DNA from: Erysipelothrix tonsillarum DSM 14972
GTDB lineage: Bacteria; Bacillota_I; Bacilli_A; Erysipelotrichales; Erysipelotrichaceae
Assembly: GCF_000373785.1 (NCBI RefSeq)
Contig: NZ_KB892377.1
Coordinates: 458,933 to 522,932, forward strand
DNA length: 64,000 bases
Direction: 5' to 3'
Of the stretch, positions 1-8,289 are shown in pieces. Under the pieces are notes generated by a model, which saw only the letters and a list, made by a program, of their open reading frames with translations, did no database searches and had not been told where the DNA came from. Position numbers and translations under genes: made by a program. Numbering within the stretch: position 1 is the stretch's first letter; each line of letters begins with the position of its first letter.

Positions 1-35
1 GGATGAATTGATAACAACCTTAAAAGGAGAAGCTC

Positions 36-533
36 ATGATAGGAAGATACTTTGAATTTGAAAATGAAACATATTTAATCGTTGAAGATGATGGAGTGGT
101 TATCTTTCTAAGTACTGCAGATGATTTAGAATTTTTTAAACATAAATTTAAAGTAGATCATCTTATTATTGATAACCAAGCCTGCGGAGAAGTCGTAGCA
201 CAGTTGAAAGCGTATTTTTATGGAAAACGTCGAAGTTTTAACTTTCCATATCGACTTCATGGAACACCGTTTCAGGTTACAGTATGGCAAGGCCTATTAG
301 ATATTCCTTACGGACAAACCTTAAGTTATGAAGGCTTATCTGATGCTCTGTTTGAAACCCGAAAAACCCGAGCTGTAGCACGCGCTGTTGGTCAAAATCC
401 TATTATGATCTGTGTTCCCTGTCATCGAATTATTGGGAAAAATGGAAAATTAACAGGGTATCGAAGTGGTCTTGCTTTAAAAACAAAGTTGCTTAACTTA
501 GAACAAGGAGCCCATTATGGAAATCATCGTTGA
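36..533 (+). CDS. ogt: Methylated-DNA--protein-cysteine methyltransferase
   Basis: The 165-residue product should remove alkyl groups from O6-alkylguanine in DNA by transfer to its own cysteine, a one-shot repair reaction. The family active-site motif PCHRII is visible near residue 129 and is followed by the conserved glycine-rich stretch GKLTGYRSGL. The N-terminal part (about 1-75) is poorly conserved, as is usual for Ogt-type proteins. The start is supported by AAAGGAGA a few bases upstream. The end overlaps the next gene by 17 bases, so the two are probably translationally coupled. Length and motif fit the family well. Confidence 0.93.
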   Translation: MIGRYFEFENETYLIVEDDGVVIFLSTADDLEFFKHKFKVDHLIIDNQACGEVVAQLKAYFYGKRRSFNFPYRLHGTPFQVTVWQGLLDIPYGQTLSYEGLSDALFETRKTRAVARAVGQNPIMICVPCHRIIGKNGKLTGYRSGLALKTKLLNLEQGAHYGNHR

Positions 534-1209
534 TGAACGTTATCAGAATTTAGGTATTCAAACGATTGTGTTTGCTGTTTTAAAGGATGTGGATGTTACA
601 AAGCCAATGACTCCTGAGATGGTAGTGATACAAAATAATGCGGTCCAATCGATTATGGATGTCGATCTCAAGGTGTATTCATCAGGCATTTTAGAGGGTT
701 ATCGAACATGTGTTCAATCGGTAGGGCGAAGTTTACAAAAATTTCCACCGACAGCACTTGCACTCATGAGAAATGTTCAACGTCGTCGTGCATTACCTGA
801 TGTGAATACCGTTGTGAATATTTATAATACGTTTGCATTGACCTCACATTATTCCATTGGAGCCCATGACTTAGATCGCATTCATGGACCGCTTGAATTT
901 GGTTTTGCTCAAGAAGGTGCTGTTTTTTATCCCATTGGTGGTGGTACGAAACGTGTTCTTGAAGTGGATTACGTTTTACAAGATACTCAAAATATTTTAG
1001 CGCTGCTTGATGCTCGTGATGCGGAAGCTTATAAGATTCAACCCGGGACAACTCAATTTTTACTTATCATTCAAGGACATGCAGATACGGATGTTGTTTC
1101 CCGCAAAAAATGCTTAGAAACGATTTCCAAAATGATTGTCGCTTCATGTGGGGGCCATTATCACTTGTATCAGGTACAAGCAGGGAGTTCCATTCGCATT
1201 GATTTATAA
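517..1209 (+). CDS. B3/4 domain-containing protein
   Basis: The 230-residue protein resembles the stand-alone B3/4 domain family, which is homologous to the tRNA-binding/editing-like B3/B4 domain of phenylalanyl-tRNA synthetase beta chain. The segment RRRALPDVNTVVNIYN (about 90-105) and the later SHYSIGAHDLDRI are the typical conserved parts. The biological role of stand-alone members is not established; amino-acid or tRNA quality control is a guess. It overlaps the end of ogt by 17 bases and has its own site AAGGAG in the end of that gene. A strong terminator follows. Confidence 0.8.
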   Translation: MEIIVDERYQNLGIQTIVFAVLKDVDVTKPMTPEMVVIQNNAVQSIMDVDLKVYSSGILEGYRTCVQSVGRSLQKFPPTALALMRNVQRRRALPDVNTVVNIYNTFALTSHYSIGAHDLDRIHGPLEFGFAQEGAVFYPIGGGTKRVLEVDYVLQDTQNILALLDARDAEAYKIQPGTTQFLLIIQGHADTDVVSRKKCLETISKMIVASCGGHYHLYQVQAGSSIRIDL

Positions 1210-1270
1210 AAAAATGGATATAGCGATAATTGAGTCTTTTGAATCTTTCATAATACTGGAAATATATGCG

Positions 1271-1304
1271 ATTAAAACCCACTAAATAGTGGGTTTTAAT
1301 CTTA
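1271..1304 (+). terminator. Terminator after the B3/4 gene
   Basis: A perfect 13-bp stem (1271-1283 with 1288-1300) with a four-base loop carries its own A and T flanks, so it can end transcripts from either strand. It separates the ogt operon from the arc leader. Confidence 0.85.
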
Positions 1305-1361
1305 AATTAGATAATTACCGTAAAAAACACCCTATAATCCCCCAAATGCTAAGAATACAAT

Positions 1362-1407
1362 TTGAAAGCGGTTAATTGTCCTACATAGTGTAATTGAAGC
1401 GCTTACA
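1362..1407 (+). promoter_or_regulatory. Two cre-like sites upstream of arcA
   Basis: TTGAAAGCGGTTAAT (1362-1376) and ATTGAAGCGCTTACA (1393-1407) each match the CcpA cre consensus WTGNAANCGNWNNCW at all but one position. The second has a palindromic AAGCGCTT core. Arginine deiminase operons are often under catabolite repression in Firmicutes, so CcpA control is plausible. I could not place a convincing -35/-10 pair here. The function is inferred from motif match only. Confidence 0.5.
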
Positions 1408-1419
1408 ATATAGATGTAA

Positions 1420-1495
1420 ACATAGAAGGTCGCACAACCCATGGGATTGGCTCTCTATGTTCGGTTACGAAAGTGTTCCTGATCAGTTCACTTTC
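1420..1495 (+). promoter_or_regulatory. Structured 5' leader of arcA with two hairpins
   Basis: The first hairpin pairs ACATAG (1420-1425) with CTATGT (1455-1460) and encloses a smaller stem around CCCATGGG. The second pairs GAAAGTG (1469-1475) with CACTTTC (1489-1495) and encloses the palindrome CTGATCAG. Neither is followed by a T-run, so they are not plain terminators. I do not recognise a known riboswitch class. The role could be mRNA stability or regulation of arcA translation; its site AAGAGG lies just downstream. Confidence 0.4.
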
Positions 1496-1528
1496 AAAAC
1501 CTAGAAAAAAAAGAAAAGAGGAAACGTA

Positions 1529-2749
1529 ATGAGCGGAATTAGAGTTACAAGCGAAATTGGAACGCTTAGAAAAGTTTTATTACATAGACCTGGTAGGGAG
1601 CTCTTAAACCTTACTCCCGACACACTAGAACGTCTTCTATTCGATGACATTCCTTACCTTAAGGATGCACAAGACGAGCATGATAAATTTGCTCAAGCAC
1701 TTCGTGATAACGATATAGAAGTTGTTTACCTAGAAGATTTGATGGCAGAAGTTATTAAAGATGCTGATCTTCGTAAACAATTCTTAAATCAATTTATTGA
1801 AGAAGGCGGAATCAAAACACAACGTGAACACGACATGGTGTTTAACTTCTTAGATTCAATCAAAGATGAAAAAGAACTTGTCTTAAAAACCATGGAAGGT
1901 GTTCGTACACACGAACTAGATCATTCAGGTAAAAAATCATTAGTAGAAATGGCTGGTGAAGTTCAAGACTTAATTTTGGACCCACTACCAAACCTTTACT
2001 TTACACGAGATCCTTTTGCATCAATTGGAAAGGGTATAAGTTTGAACCGTATGTATTCTGTTACACGTAATCGCGAAACAATTTATGCCGATTACATCTT
2101 CAAATATCATCCAGAATATAAAGGAAATGTTCCTTACTACTATGATCGTACAGCAGACTTCCATATTGAAGGTGGAGATATCCTTAACATCAATGCTAAA
2201 ACATTAGCAATAGGAATCTCACAACGTACACAAGCTCAAGCAATTGAAGACATTGCACGCAATATCTTCAATGTTGAAGGAACAGAAATCGAAACAATTC
2301 TTGCAATTGATATTCCTAATAGCCGTGCATTCATGCACTTAGATACAGTGTTTACCCAAGTAGACCACGATAAATTTACAATTCATCCAGGTATCCTAGG
2401 ACCTTTACAAGTATTTGAAATTACAAAAGGTCAAGATGGCGATGTGAATATCGTGAAAATTGATACGGATTTAGAATCAATCTTATCCAAACACGTAGGA
2501 CGTCCAGTTACATTAATTAAATGTGGTGGCGAAGACATGATGGCTTCAGAACGTGAACAATGGAATGATGGTTCAAATACACTTACAATTGCACCAGGTG
2601 TTGTTGTAGTATACGACCGAAACGAAATTAGTAACGAGTTATTGAAATCACATGGACTCAAATTAATTGAGTTACGTGGTGCTGAACTTGTTCGTGGTCG
2701 TGGTGGCCCTCGTTGCATGAGTATGCCATTAATTCGTGATGATATTTAG
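1529..2749 (+). CDS. arcA: Arginine deiminase
   Basis: This 406-residue enzyme hydrolyses arginine to citrulline and ammonia, the first step of the arginine deiminase pathway in the cytoplasm. Family landmarks are present: FTRDPFASIG (about 158-167), HIEGGDIL (about 213-220), HLDTVFTQVD (about 271-280) and the catalytic cysteine in GGPRCMSMPL (C396). Length is normal for the family. It is the first gene of a tight arcABCD operon and has a ribosome binding site AAGAGG before ATG. Ammonia made here helps acid tolerance and the pathway yields ATP. Confidence 0.98.
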   Translation: MSGIRVTSEIGTLRKVLLHRPGRELLNLTPDTLERLLFDDIPYLKDAQDEHDKFAQALRDNDIEVVYLEDLMAEVIKDADLRKQFLNQFIEEGGIKTQREHDMVFNFLDSIKDEKELVLKTMEGVRTHELDHSGKKSLVEMAGEVQDLILDPLPNLYFTRDPFASIGKGISLNRMYSVTRNRETIYADYIFKYHPEYKGNVPYYYDRTADFHIEGGDILNINAKTLAIGISQRTQAQAIEDIARNIFNVEGTEIETILAIDIPNSRAFMHLDTVFTQVDHDKFTIHPGILGPLQVFEITKGQDGDVNIVKIDTDLESILSKHVGRPVTLIKCGGEDMMASEREQWNDGSNTLTIAPGVVVVYDRNEISNELLKSHGLKLIELRGAELVRGRGGPRCMSMPLIRDDI

Positions 2750-2780
2750 ATAGAAAACAATAAAAGGAGATTAAGATCAC

Positions 2781-3773
2781 ATGGGAGTAAATTTAAGCGG
2801 AAGAAGCTTCTTAAAGCTTTTGGATTTCACATCAGAGGAAATTAGATATTTAGTAGACTTATCAAAAGAGTTTAAAAATTTAAAACTCACAGGAACACCA
2901 CACCGTTATCTTGAAGGGAAAAACATTGTTTTACTCTTTGAAAAAACATCAACACGTACACGCTGCTCATTTGAAGTAGCAGGTATGGACCTAGGTATGG
3001 GTGTTACATACTTAGATCCAGGTAGTTCACAAATGGGTAAAAAAGAAAGCATTCCAGATACAGCACGTGTACTTGGTCGCATGTATGACGGAATTGAATA
3101 CCGTGGATATGCACAAGAAATCGTTCAAGCATTAGCTGATGACGCAGGCGTACCGGTATGGAATGGCTTAACAACAGAATTCCATCCAACACAAATGATT
3201 GCTGACTTACTTACAATTGAAGAAAACTTTGGATACCTCAAAGGCTTAAACTTTGTATTTATGGGTGATGCACAAAATAACGTTGCGAACTCACTTATGG
3301 TAGCTTGTGCAAAAATGGGACTCAACTTTACAGCTTGCGGACCAAAGGCACAAATGCCACATGAAGAACTTGTTGAAGAATGCCGTGCAATCGCAAAAGA
3401 AAACGGATGTACTGTAACTTTAACAGAAGATGTAAAAGCAGCAACAACTGGTGCACATGTTATTTATACTGATATTTGGGTATCAATGGGTGAACCAGAT
3501 AGTGTATGGGAAGAACGTATTAAACTCTTAAGTCCATACCAAGTAAATAGTGATGTAATGGCAAACGCAGCAGAAGATGCAATCTTCTTACACTGCTTAC
3601 CTTCATTCCATGATCTTAAGACCGTTATTGGACAAGATATTTATGAAAAATATGGTTTAAAAGAAATGGAAGTTACAAACGAAGTATTTGAATCAAAACA
3701 ATCAAAAGTATTCAATGAAGCAGAAAATAGAATGCATACAATTAAAGCTGTGATGTATGCAACACTTAAGTAG
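2781..3773 (+). CDS. arcB: Ornithine carbamoyltransferase, catabolic
   Basis: The 330-residue enzyme converts citrulline and phosphate to ornithine and carbamoyl phosphate, the second step of the deiminase pathway. The carbamoyl-phosphate-binding motif STRTR (about 56-60) and the ornithine-binding motif HCLPSFHD (about 271-278) are intact; the usual alanine in HCLPAFH is serine here. It follows arcA by 31 bases with the site AAAGGAGA upstream of ATG. The position inside arcABCD argues for the catabolic rather than the biosynthetic role. Confidence 0.97.
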   Translation: MGVNLSGRSFLKLLDFTSEEIRYLVDLSKEFKNLKLTGTPHRYLEGKNIVLLFEKTSTRTRCSFEVAGMDLGMGVTYLDPGSSQMGKKESIPDTARVLGRMYDGIEYRGYAQEIVQALADDAGVPVWNGLTTEFHPTQMIADLLTIEENFGYLKGLNFVFMGDAQNNVANSLMVACAKMGLNFTACGPKAQMPHEELVEECRAIAKENGCTVTLTEDVKAATTGAHVIYTDIWVSMGEPDSVWEERIKLLSPYQVNSDVMANAAEDAIFLHCLPSFHDLKTVIGQDIYEKYGLKEMEVTNEVFESKQSKVFNEAENRMHTIKAVMYATLK

Positions 3774-3782
3774 GCGATTCAT

Positions 3783-4718
3783 ATGGGAAAACGTATTGTA
3801 ATCGCGCTTGGTGGTAACGCACTCGGTAATAACGCTGAAGAGCAAATCGAGCTCGTTAAACAAACAGCACAAACAATCGTTGATATGGCTGAAGAAGGTT
3901 ACGAAGTGATCGTTGGTCACGGAAACGGACCTCAAGTAGGTATGATTAATTTGGCAATGGAGTTCGCTGCAAATAATGGCGGTGGAACTCCTCCCATGCC
4001 TTTCCCTGAATGTGGGGCAATGAGCCAAGGCTACATTGGTTATCATCTACAACAAGCCATTCAAAACGAATTGCGAAGACGTAAAATAGACAAACACTGT
4101 GCAAGTGTTGTAACACAAATGGTAGTAGACGAAAATGATACTGCATTTGCGAAACCAACAAAACCTGTAGGACTTTTCTATACAGAAGAAGAATCAGTTA
4201 AACTTGCGGCAGAAAAGGGATACAGTTTTATGGAGGATGCAGGACGTGGGTATCGTCGTGTCGTTCCTTCACCACTTCCAAAAGAAATCGTTGAAATTGA
4301 CTTAATCAAACAATTGACCGGTCAAGGCGATATTGTTATCACAGTTGGTGGTGGGGGTATTCCCGTAATAGATACAGCTGAAGGTTATAAAGGGGTTGCA
4401 GCTGTAATTGATAAAGATCGTTCTTGCTCAAAGCTTGCACTTGACTTAAATGCCGATATGCTTATTATTTTAACGGCTGTGGACCGTGTTTGCATTCATT
4501 ACAACACACCACAACAAGAAGAACTTGCAACGATGAATGTTGCAAAGGCAAAACAATACATCGAGGAAGGCCATTTTGCTCCTGGTAGTATGTTACCTAA
4601 GATTGAAGCTTGCTTAGACTTTGTCGAACAAGCATCAGAAGGTCAAGCTCTTGTTACATCACTTGTAAGGGCTAAAGATGCACTTGCAGGGATTACCGGA
4701 ACGATCATCGAAAAATAG
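3783..4718 (+). CDS. arcC: Carbamate kinase
   Basis: The 311-residue enzyme transfers phosphate from carbamoyl phosphate to ADP, giving ATP, ammonia and CO2. It has the amino acid kinase fold markers: IALGGNALG at the N-terminus, VGHGNGPQVG (about 42-51), VITVGGGGIPV (about 192-202) and the lysine-rich AAVIDKDRS segment (about 215). It starts nine bases after the arcB stop codon. Length and order fit a standard arc operon. This step is the energy-yielding end of the pathway. Confidence 0.97.
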   Translation: MGKRIVIALGGNALGNNAEEQIELVKQTAQTIVDMAEEGYEVIVGHGNGPQVGMINLAMEFAANNGGGTPPMPFPECGAMSQGYIGYHLQQAIQNELRRRKIDKHCASVVTQMVVDENDTAFAKPTKPVGLFYTEEESVKLAAEKGYSFMEDAGRGYRRVVPSPLPKEIVEIDLIKQLTGQGDIVITVGGGGIPVIDTAEGYKGVAAVIDKDRSCSKLALDLNADMLIILTAVDRVCIHYNTPQQEELATMNVAKAKQYIEEGHFAPGSMLPKIEACLDFVEQASEGQALVTSLVRAKDALAGITGTIIEK

Positions 4719-4753
4719 TCAATCTATAAAGATGACATACGGAGGAGAAATAT

Positions 4754-6154
4754 ATGGCAAATGAAAAGAAATCTAGAAAAATGCTTTCATCCTTTTCAAT
4801 TCTTTTTATCATTCTGTTCGTTTTAGCTCTTGTAACAGTTGTTATTCCTGATGTAACAAGCGCTACTTTGTCAACAGTTATGATGGCTCCAGTTAAAGGT
4901 TTCGCAGATGCGATTGATGTCTGTGTATTCGTTATGATCCTAGGGGGATTTTTGGGACTAGTAACAAAAACTGGCGCTTTGGATGCAGGTATTGCTGCTT
5001 TAGTAAAAAAACTAAAAGGTAATGAACTGATTATTATTCCTGTATTAATGACGCTCTTCTCAATCTGTGGTTCAACCTACGGAATGCTTGAAGAAACGGT
5101 CCCATTCTATGCACTCTTAACAGCAACCATGGTTGCTGCTGGATTTGACGCTGTTGTTGGTTCAGCAGTTGTCTTATTGGGAGCAGGAGCTGGGGTTTTA
5201 GGATCTACAATTAACCCATTTGCAGTAGGTGCTGCTTTGGATGCTATTCCAAAAGATATCCCTGTGAATAATGGACTTGTAATGCTTATTGGACTTATTC
5301 TTTGGATTGCTGCATTACTCATTTCAATCTACTTTGTAATGAGCTATGCAAAGAAAGTTAAAAAAGATAAAGGATCAACCATCCTTTCACTTCAAGAACA
5401 ACAAGAAATTGACAAACAATATGGACATACTAAAAATGCTGTTGCTGTTGAATTAACAGGTACGCATAAAGTCGTTCTTGTATTGTTTGGTATTACCTTC
5501 CTTGTAATGATTCTCTCATTTATTCCTTGGGGTTCATTTGGAATTACATTCTTTGATAGTTGGACTGCCTGGTTAACAGGAATTCCATTTGGAGAATGGT
5601 ACTTCCAAGAAGCTACAACATGGTTCTTATTAATGGGTATCATTATTGGTATTGTTGGTAAACTTAGTGAGAAAGAAATCGTCGATACATTCATGGACGG
5701 TGCTGCCGATATGATGAGTGTAGTTCTTGTTATTGCTTTAGCTCGTGGAGCTTCAGTTCTAATGACTGAAACAGGACTTGATGTTTACATTTTGACCAAC
5801 GCAGCTAATGCACTTAAAGGGGTGTCAGGAATTATCTTCGCACCACTTGCATACTTACTCTATCTTGTATTAACCTTCCTTATTCCATCTTCTTCAGGAC
5901 TTGCAACAGTGTCGATGCCAATCATGGCACCACTTGCATCAGAATTAGGCTTCAGCCCTGAAGTAATGGTCATGATCTTCGTTGCGGGTAGTGGTCTTGT
6001 CAACCTCTTTACGCCAACATGTGGAGCGATTATGGGTGGTCTTGCAATCGCCAAAGTTGAATACTCTACATGGATTAAATTCTCGAAGAAAATTATTCTC
6101 ATAATTGCACTTGTTAGTGTTATTATCCTTACCGGAGCTATGCTCATAATTTAA
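4754..6154 (+). CDS. arcD: YfcC/DcuC-family arginine/ornithine antiporter
   Basis: This 466-residue protein has about 12 hydrophobic segments and belongs to the YfcC (C4-dicarboxylate anaerobic carrier-like) family rather than the APC-type ArcD. Conserved small-residue stretches such as GAGAGVLGSTINPFA and FLIPSSSGLATVSMP near its centre and C-terminal third are typical. As the last gene of the arc operon it should exchange external arginine for internal ornithine across the membrane. The substrate is inferred from context, since YfcC proteins also occur with other pathways. GGAGG precedes ATG. Confidence 0.85.
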   Translation: MANEKKSRKMLSSFSILFIILFVLALVTVVIPDVTSATLSTVMMAPVKGFADAIDVCVFVMILGGFLGLVTKTGALDAGIAALVKKLKGNELIIIPVLMTLFSICGSTYGMLEETVPFYALLTATMVAAGFDAVVGSAVVLLGAGAGVLGSTINPFAVGAALDAIPKDIPVNNGLVMLIGLILWIAALLISIYFVMSYAKKVKKDKGSTILSLQEQQEIDKQYGHTKNAVAVELTGTHKVVLVLFGITFLVMILSFIPWGSFGITFFDSWTAWLTGIPFGEWYFQEATTWFLLMGIIIGIVGKLSEKEIVDTFMDGAADMMSVVLVIALARGASVLMTETGLDVYILTNAANALKGVSGIIFAPLAYLLYLVLTFLIPSSSGLATVSMPIMAPLASELGFSPEVMVMIFVAGSGLVNLFTPTCGAIMGGLAIAKVEYSTWIKFSKKIILIIALVSVIILTGAMLII

Positions 6155-6174
6155 ACATAATATAAAAATTTAAT

Positions 6175-6208
6175 AAAGGAATGGATGTTGCCTTCCATTC
6201 CTTTTTTT
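6175..6208 (+). terminator. Terminator of the arc operon
   Basis: An 11-bp stem, AAAGGAATGGA (6175-6185) with TCCATTCCTTT (6194-6204), is followed by a T-run. It lies about 20 bases after the arcD stop codon. Confidence 0.92.
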
Positions 6209-6234
6209 ATTAGCAAGATAGTACAACATGACAT

Positions 6235-6308
6235 GCTTCTGTAGCTCAAATGTAGAGCGCACTTGATGATGTCAAGAAGATATAGATTCAAACCTATCAG
6301 GAGCACCA
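6235..6308 (+). pseudogene. tRNA-like sequence with encoded CCA, degenerate
   Basis: The sequence can form a 7-bp acceptor stem (6235-6241 with 6298-6304, one G-T pair), a D-arm GCTC/GAGC, an anticodon arm CTTG/CAAG with a seven-base loop, and a T-arm ATAG/CTAT. It ends with a discriminator A and an encoded CCA (6306-6308). The loop would present GAT (6268-6270) after the conserved T33, as in tRNA-Ile. However the D-loop lacks the GG pair, the anticodon and T stems have only 4 bp, and the T-loop has 8 bases. It is either a decayed tRNA gene or an unusual one. Confidence 0.4.
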
Positions 6309-6321
6309 CGAAGTTTTAACC

Positions 6322-6362
6322 TTATAAAACGTGTAAGTCGCCAATCCTTACACGTTTTATAA
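6322..6362 (+). terminator. Perfect 16-bp hairpin after the tRNA-like sequence
   Basis: TTATAAAACGTGTAAG (6322-6337) pairs perfectly with CTTACACGTTTTATAA (6347-6362) around a nine-base loop. It lacks a long T-run after the stem, though TTTTAT lies in the 3' arm. It could end the tRNA-like transcript or serve both strands. The rest of 6155-6488 shows only the arc terminator, the tRNA-like sequence and the upstream region of the next gene. Confidence 0.6.
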
Positions 6363-6488
6363 CGAGAACTGCCGACGATTAAGATTAAAGATTTTATGTT
6401 GCAAGAGGGCAATCTTGACTCTATAAATTAAAGCGTTTTTAGTGTACAATTAAGGTGTAATCAAGAAGTGTGAAAGGGGGTATATTTC

Positions 6489-7781
6489 ATGGACTTTGTA
6501 ACTGAAATACAAGGTAAAAACTGCTCTCGTTATGATAAACGAAAACTATGCAGTTTTGACATGGAATTTATTGATTTACCAACCTATCCGATCATTCATC
6601 AGGCATCACGCTTTCTCTTTATCAAAAAGGGTGAAGGAACGATCTTGATTGATGGGATAAGTTATCCTATTAAAGAGAATTCTCTTATCGCAATCCTCCC
6701 TTGGGAAATTACCGAAATTGAGAGCGTGGCCAGGCCCCTCCAATTCGTACGTATAATCTATAATATCGATTACATTTCTCAAGCAATGAAGTGCGGAGCG
6801 AATCCAAGCAATGATATGATTGAAGTAACAGGGCCTTTAGAGAAGAATCATGTGATTCAATGTACTGCGAAAGAAGCGGATGTAATTCAAAAAGTACTGG
6901 ATGAAATTCGTGATGAAGTAGGCGTTGAATCGAACTTAGATATTCCTGAAGAACAAAGTTTATCCAAACTTTATGTTACGAATAAATTAATTGAACTTGT
7001 GATTCATTTCCAACGGTTTGCGAACAAAAAGGAATGTAAGATGAAATCGAATGAGGAAATTGAACTCGATCATCGTTATAAGATTTTCAAATATCTATAT
7101 TCACATTTAAGTGAAAAACTAACACTTTCAAAATTATCGGGTTTTTTCTATATGAGTGAATCTGCCATCAGTAAGTATATCTATGATGTGACAGGGTTAT
7201 CTTTTACAGCATTATTGAATGAAATGCGAATCGTTAAATCATTAGATTTACTGATTTATACCGGCATGTCACTCAGTGAAATTGCCGATTTAACAGGTTT
7301 TGCGGATGCGTCACACTTGTCAAAAGTTTATAATGAACGCATTGGTACAACACCCAATGAATATCGAAAGATTTATCGTAATATTCATCAAGTGATAAAT
7401 GATAAAGAATTAAACCTTTCGTATCAAGTTTTAAATTATATGTATAATAACTATAAAGAAAATTTAAAAATACAAGAAGTAGCGGATAAATTTAGCATTC
7501 CCCTTGTGGAGTTAAATCTTATTCTTCTCTTCCAAGTTGAAATGAACTTTGAAGACTTCTTGAATTATCTTAGGATCAACAAATCCTGTGAACTCTTATT
7601 ATCAACAGATTTGGCAATCGTCGATATCGGTATTGCAGTAGGGTATAATAACAGCAAGACCTTTCATCGTAATTTTGTGAAACAAAAGAACATGACACCA
7701 GGTATTTTCCGTAAATCGGTAACTATGCCGACTGGTAATATTGAAGATCCTATGGAATTAATTCGTACAACAATTTCATAA
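6489..7781 (+). CDS. AraC-family regulator with two DNA-binding domains
   Basis: The 430-residue protein starts with a small cupin-like sensor fold (about 38-75) and then carries two full AraC-type helix-turn-helix domains in tandem. The first spans about 196-295, with LSEIADLTGFADASHLSKVY as its second helix pair. The second spans about 311-411, with VDIGIAVGYNNSKTFHRNF. Most AraC regulators have one such domain. The start codon has AAAGGGGG eight bases upstream. It is transcribed alone, between the arc region and its own terminator. Its target and ligand cannot be read from the sequence; the neighbouring arc operon is one candidate. Confidence 0.88.
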   Translation: MDFVTEIQGKNCSRYDKRKLCSFDMEFIDLPTYPIIHQASRFLFIKKGEGTILIDGISYPIKENSLIAILPWEITEIESVARPLQFVRIIYNIDYISQAMKCGANPSNDMIEVTGPLEKNHVIQCTAKEADVIQKVLDEIRDEVGVESNLDIPEEQSLSKLYVTNKLIELVIHFQRFANKKECKMKSNEEIELDHRYKIFKYLYSHLSEKLTLSKLSGFFYMSESAISKYIYDVTGLSFTALLNEMRIVKSLDLLIYTGMSLSEIADLTGFADASHLSKVYNERIGTTPNEYRKIYRNIHQVINDKELNLSYQVLNYMYNNYKENLKIQEVADKFSIPLVELNLILLFQVEMNFEDFLNYLRINKSCELLLSTDLAIVDIGIAVGYNNSKTFHRNFVKQKNMTPGIFRKSVTMPTGNIEDPMELIRTTIS

Positions 7782-7810
7782 AAAGACCGCCATATCGCGG
7801 TCTTTTCTTT
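7781..7810 (+). terminator. Terminator after the AraC regulator
   Basis: A 10-bp stem, AAAAGACCGC (7781-7790) with GCGGTCTTTT (7797-7806), overlaps the last base of the stop codon and is followed by a T-rich run. Confidence 0.9.
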
Positions 7811-7867
7811 TCTTTTCAAGTTTCACTGTATAATGTGAACTTATTGTGATAAATTATAGGGGAAGAA

Positions 7868-8197
7868 ATGAGGGGTTTGATGTCTAAACAAATGATAATT
7901 GCAGTATCGCTTACCGTATCAATACTTGCTTTTGGTTCGATACCTGCGAAAGAAGAACTTAAAAAGCCGCAAGTTCAAGTGAAGTCGATCGAGAAGCCGT
8001 CGTTACCGACGGACGGATCGCATCAGGATAAGTATGTAGAATTGCTTCAAAGTTCAGAACATAAGGCACCAATTCTGAGTGAAGAGTTTATTCAGGCACG
8101 AGTTGAACCCTGGACTTATATTGTTCTCTACACCAGTGTCTTGGTAGTGGTAGCGATTGGTTCTATTTGTTATATCAAACAAAAACAAGAAAGTTAG
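7868..8197 (+). CDS. Small membrane protein, unknown function
   Basis: I do not recognise this 109-residue protein. It has an N-terminal hydrophobic segment (about 8-24) that could be a signal peptide or anchor, a charged linker rich in K, E, P and Q (about 27-80), and a C-terminal membrane segment (about 84-102) ending in KQKQES. The start is uncertain: ATG at 7868 has GGGGAAG upstream, while ATG at 7880 has GAGGGG six bases upstream and may be the true start. It is monocistronic, with terminators on both sides. Confidence 0.65.
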   Translation: MRGLMSKQMIIAVSLTVSILAFGSIPAKEELKKPQVQVKSIEKPSLPTDGSHQDKYVELLQSSEHKAPILSEEFIQARVEPWTYIVLYTSVLVVVAIGSICYIKQKQES

Positions 8198-8225
8198 TAA
8201 TGGGTTCCTGTTTAAGATAATTCCG

Positions 8226-8256
8226 AAAAACAACATGATTTTCATGTTGTTTTTTG
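8226..8256 (+). terminator. Terminator after the small membrane protein
   Basis: AAAAACAACATG (8226-8237) pairs with CATGTTGTTTTT (8243-8254) around a short T/A loop and runs into a T-tract. Confidence 0.88.
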
Positions 8257-8289
8257 TTATATTAATAGGGTGACATGACGGAGGTTACG

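Noticed and set aside
3702..4046. A 114-codon minus-strand frame opposite arcB and arcC
   Set aside because: It is antisense to two clear enzymes and resembles no protein family; it is a shadow of their codon pattern.
6235..6308. Considered as an ordinary functional tRNA gene
   Set aside because: The shortened anticodon and T stems, the 8-base T-loop and the missing GG in the D-loop make a normal elongator tRNA unlikely, so it is reported only as tRNA-like.
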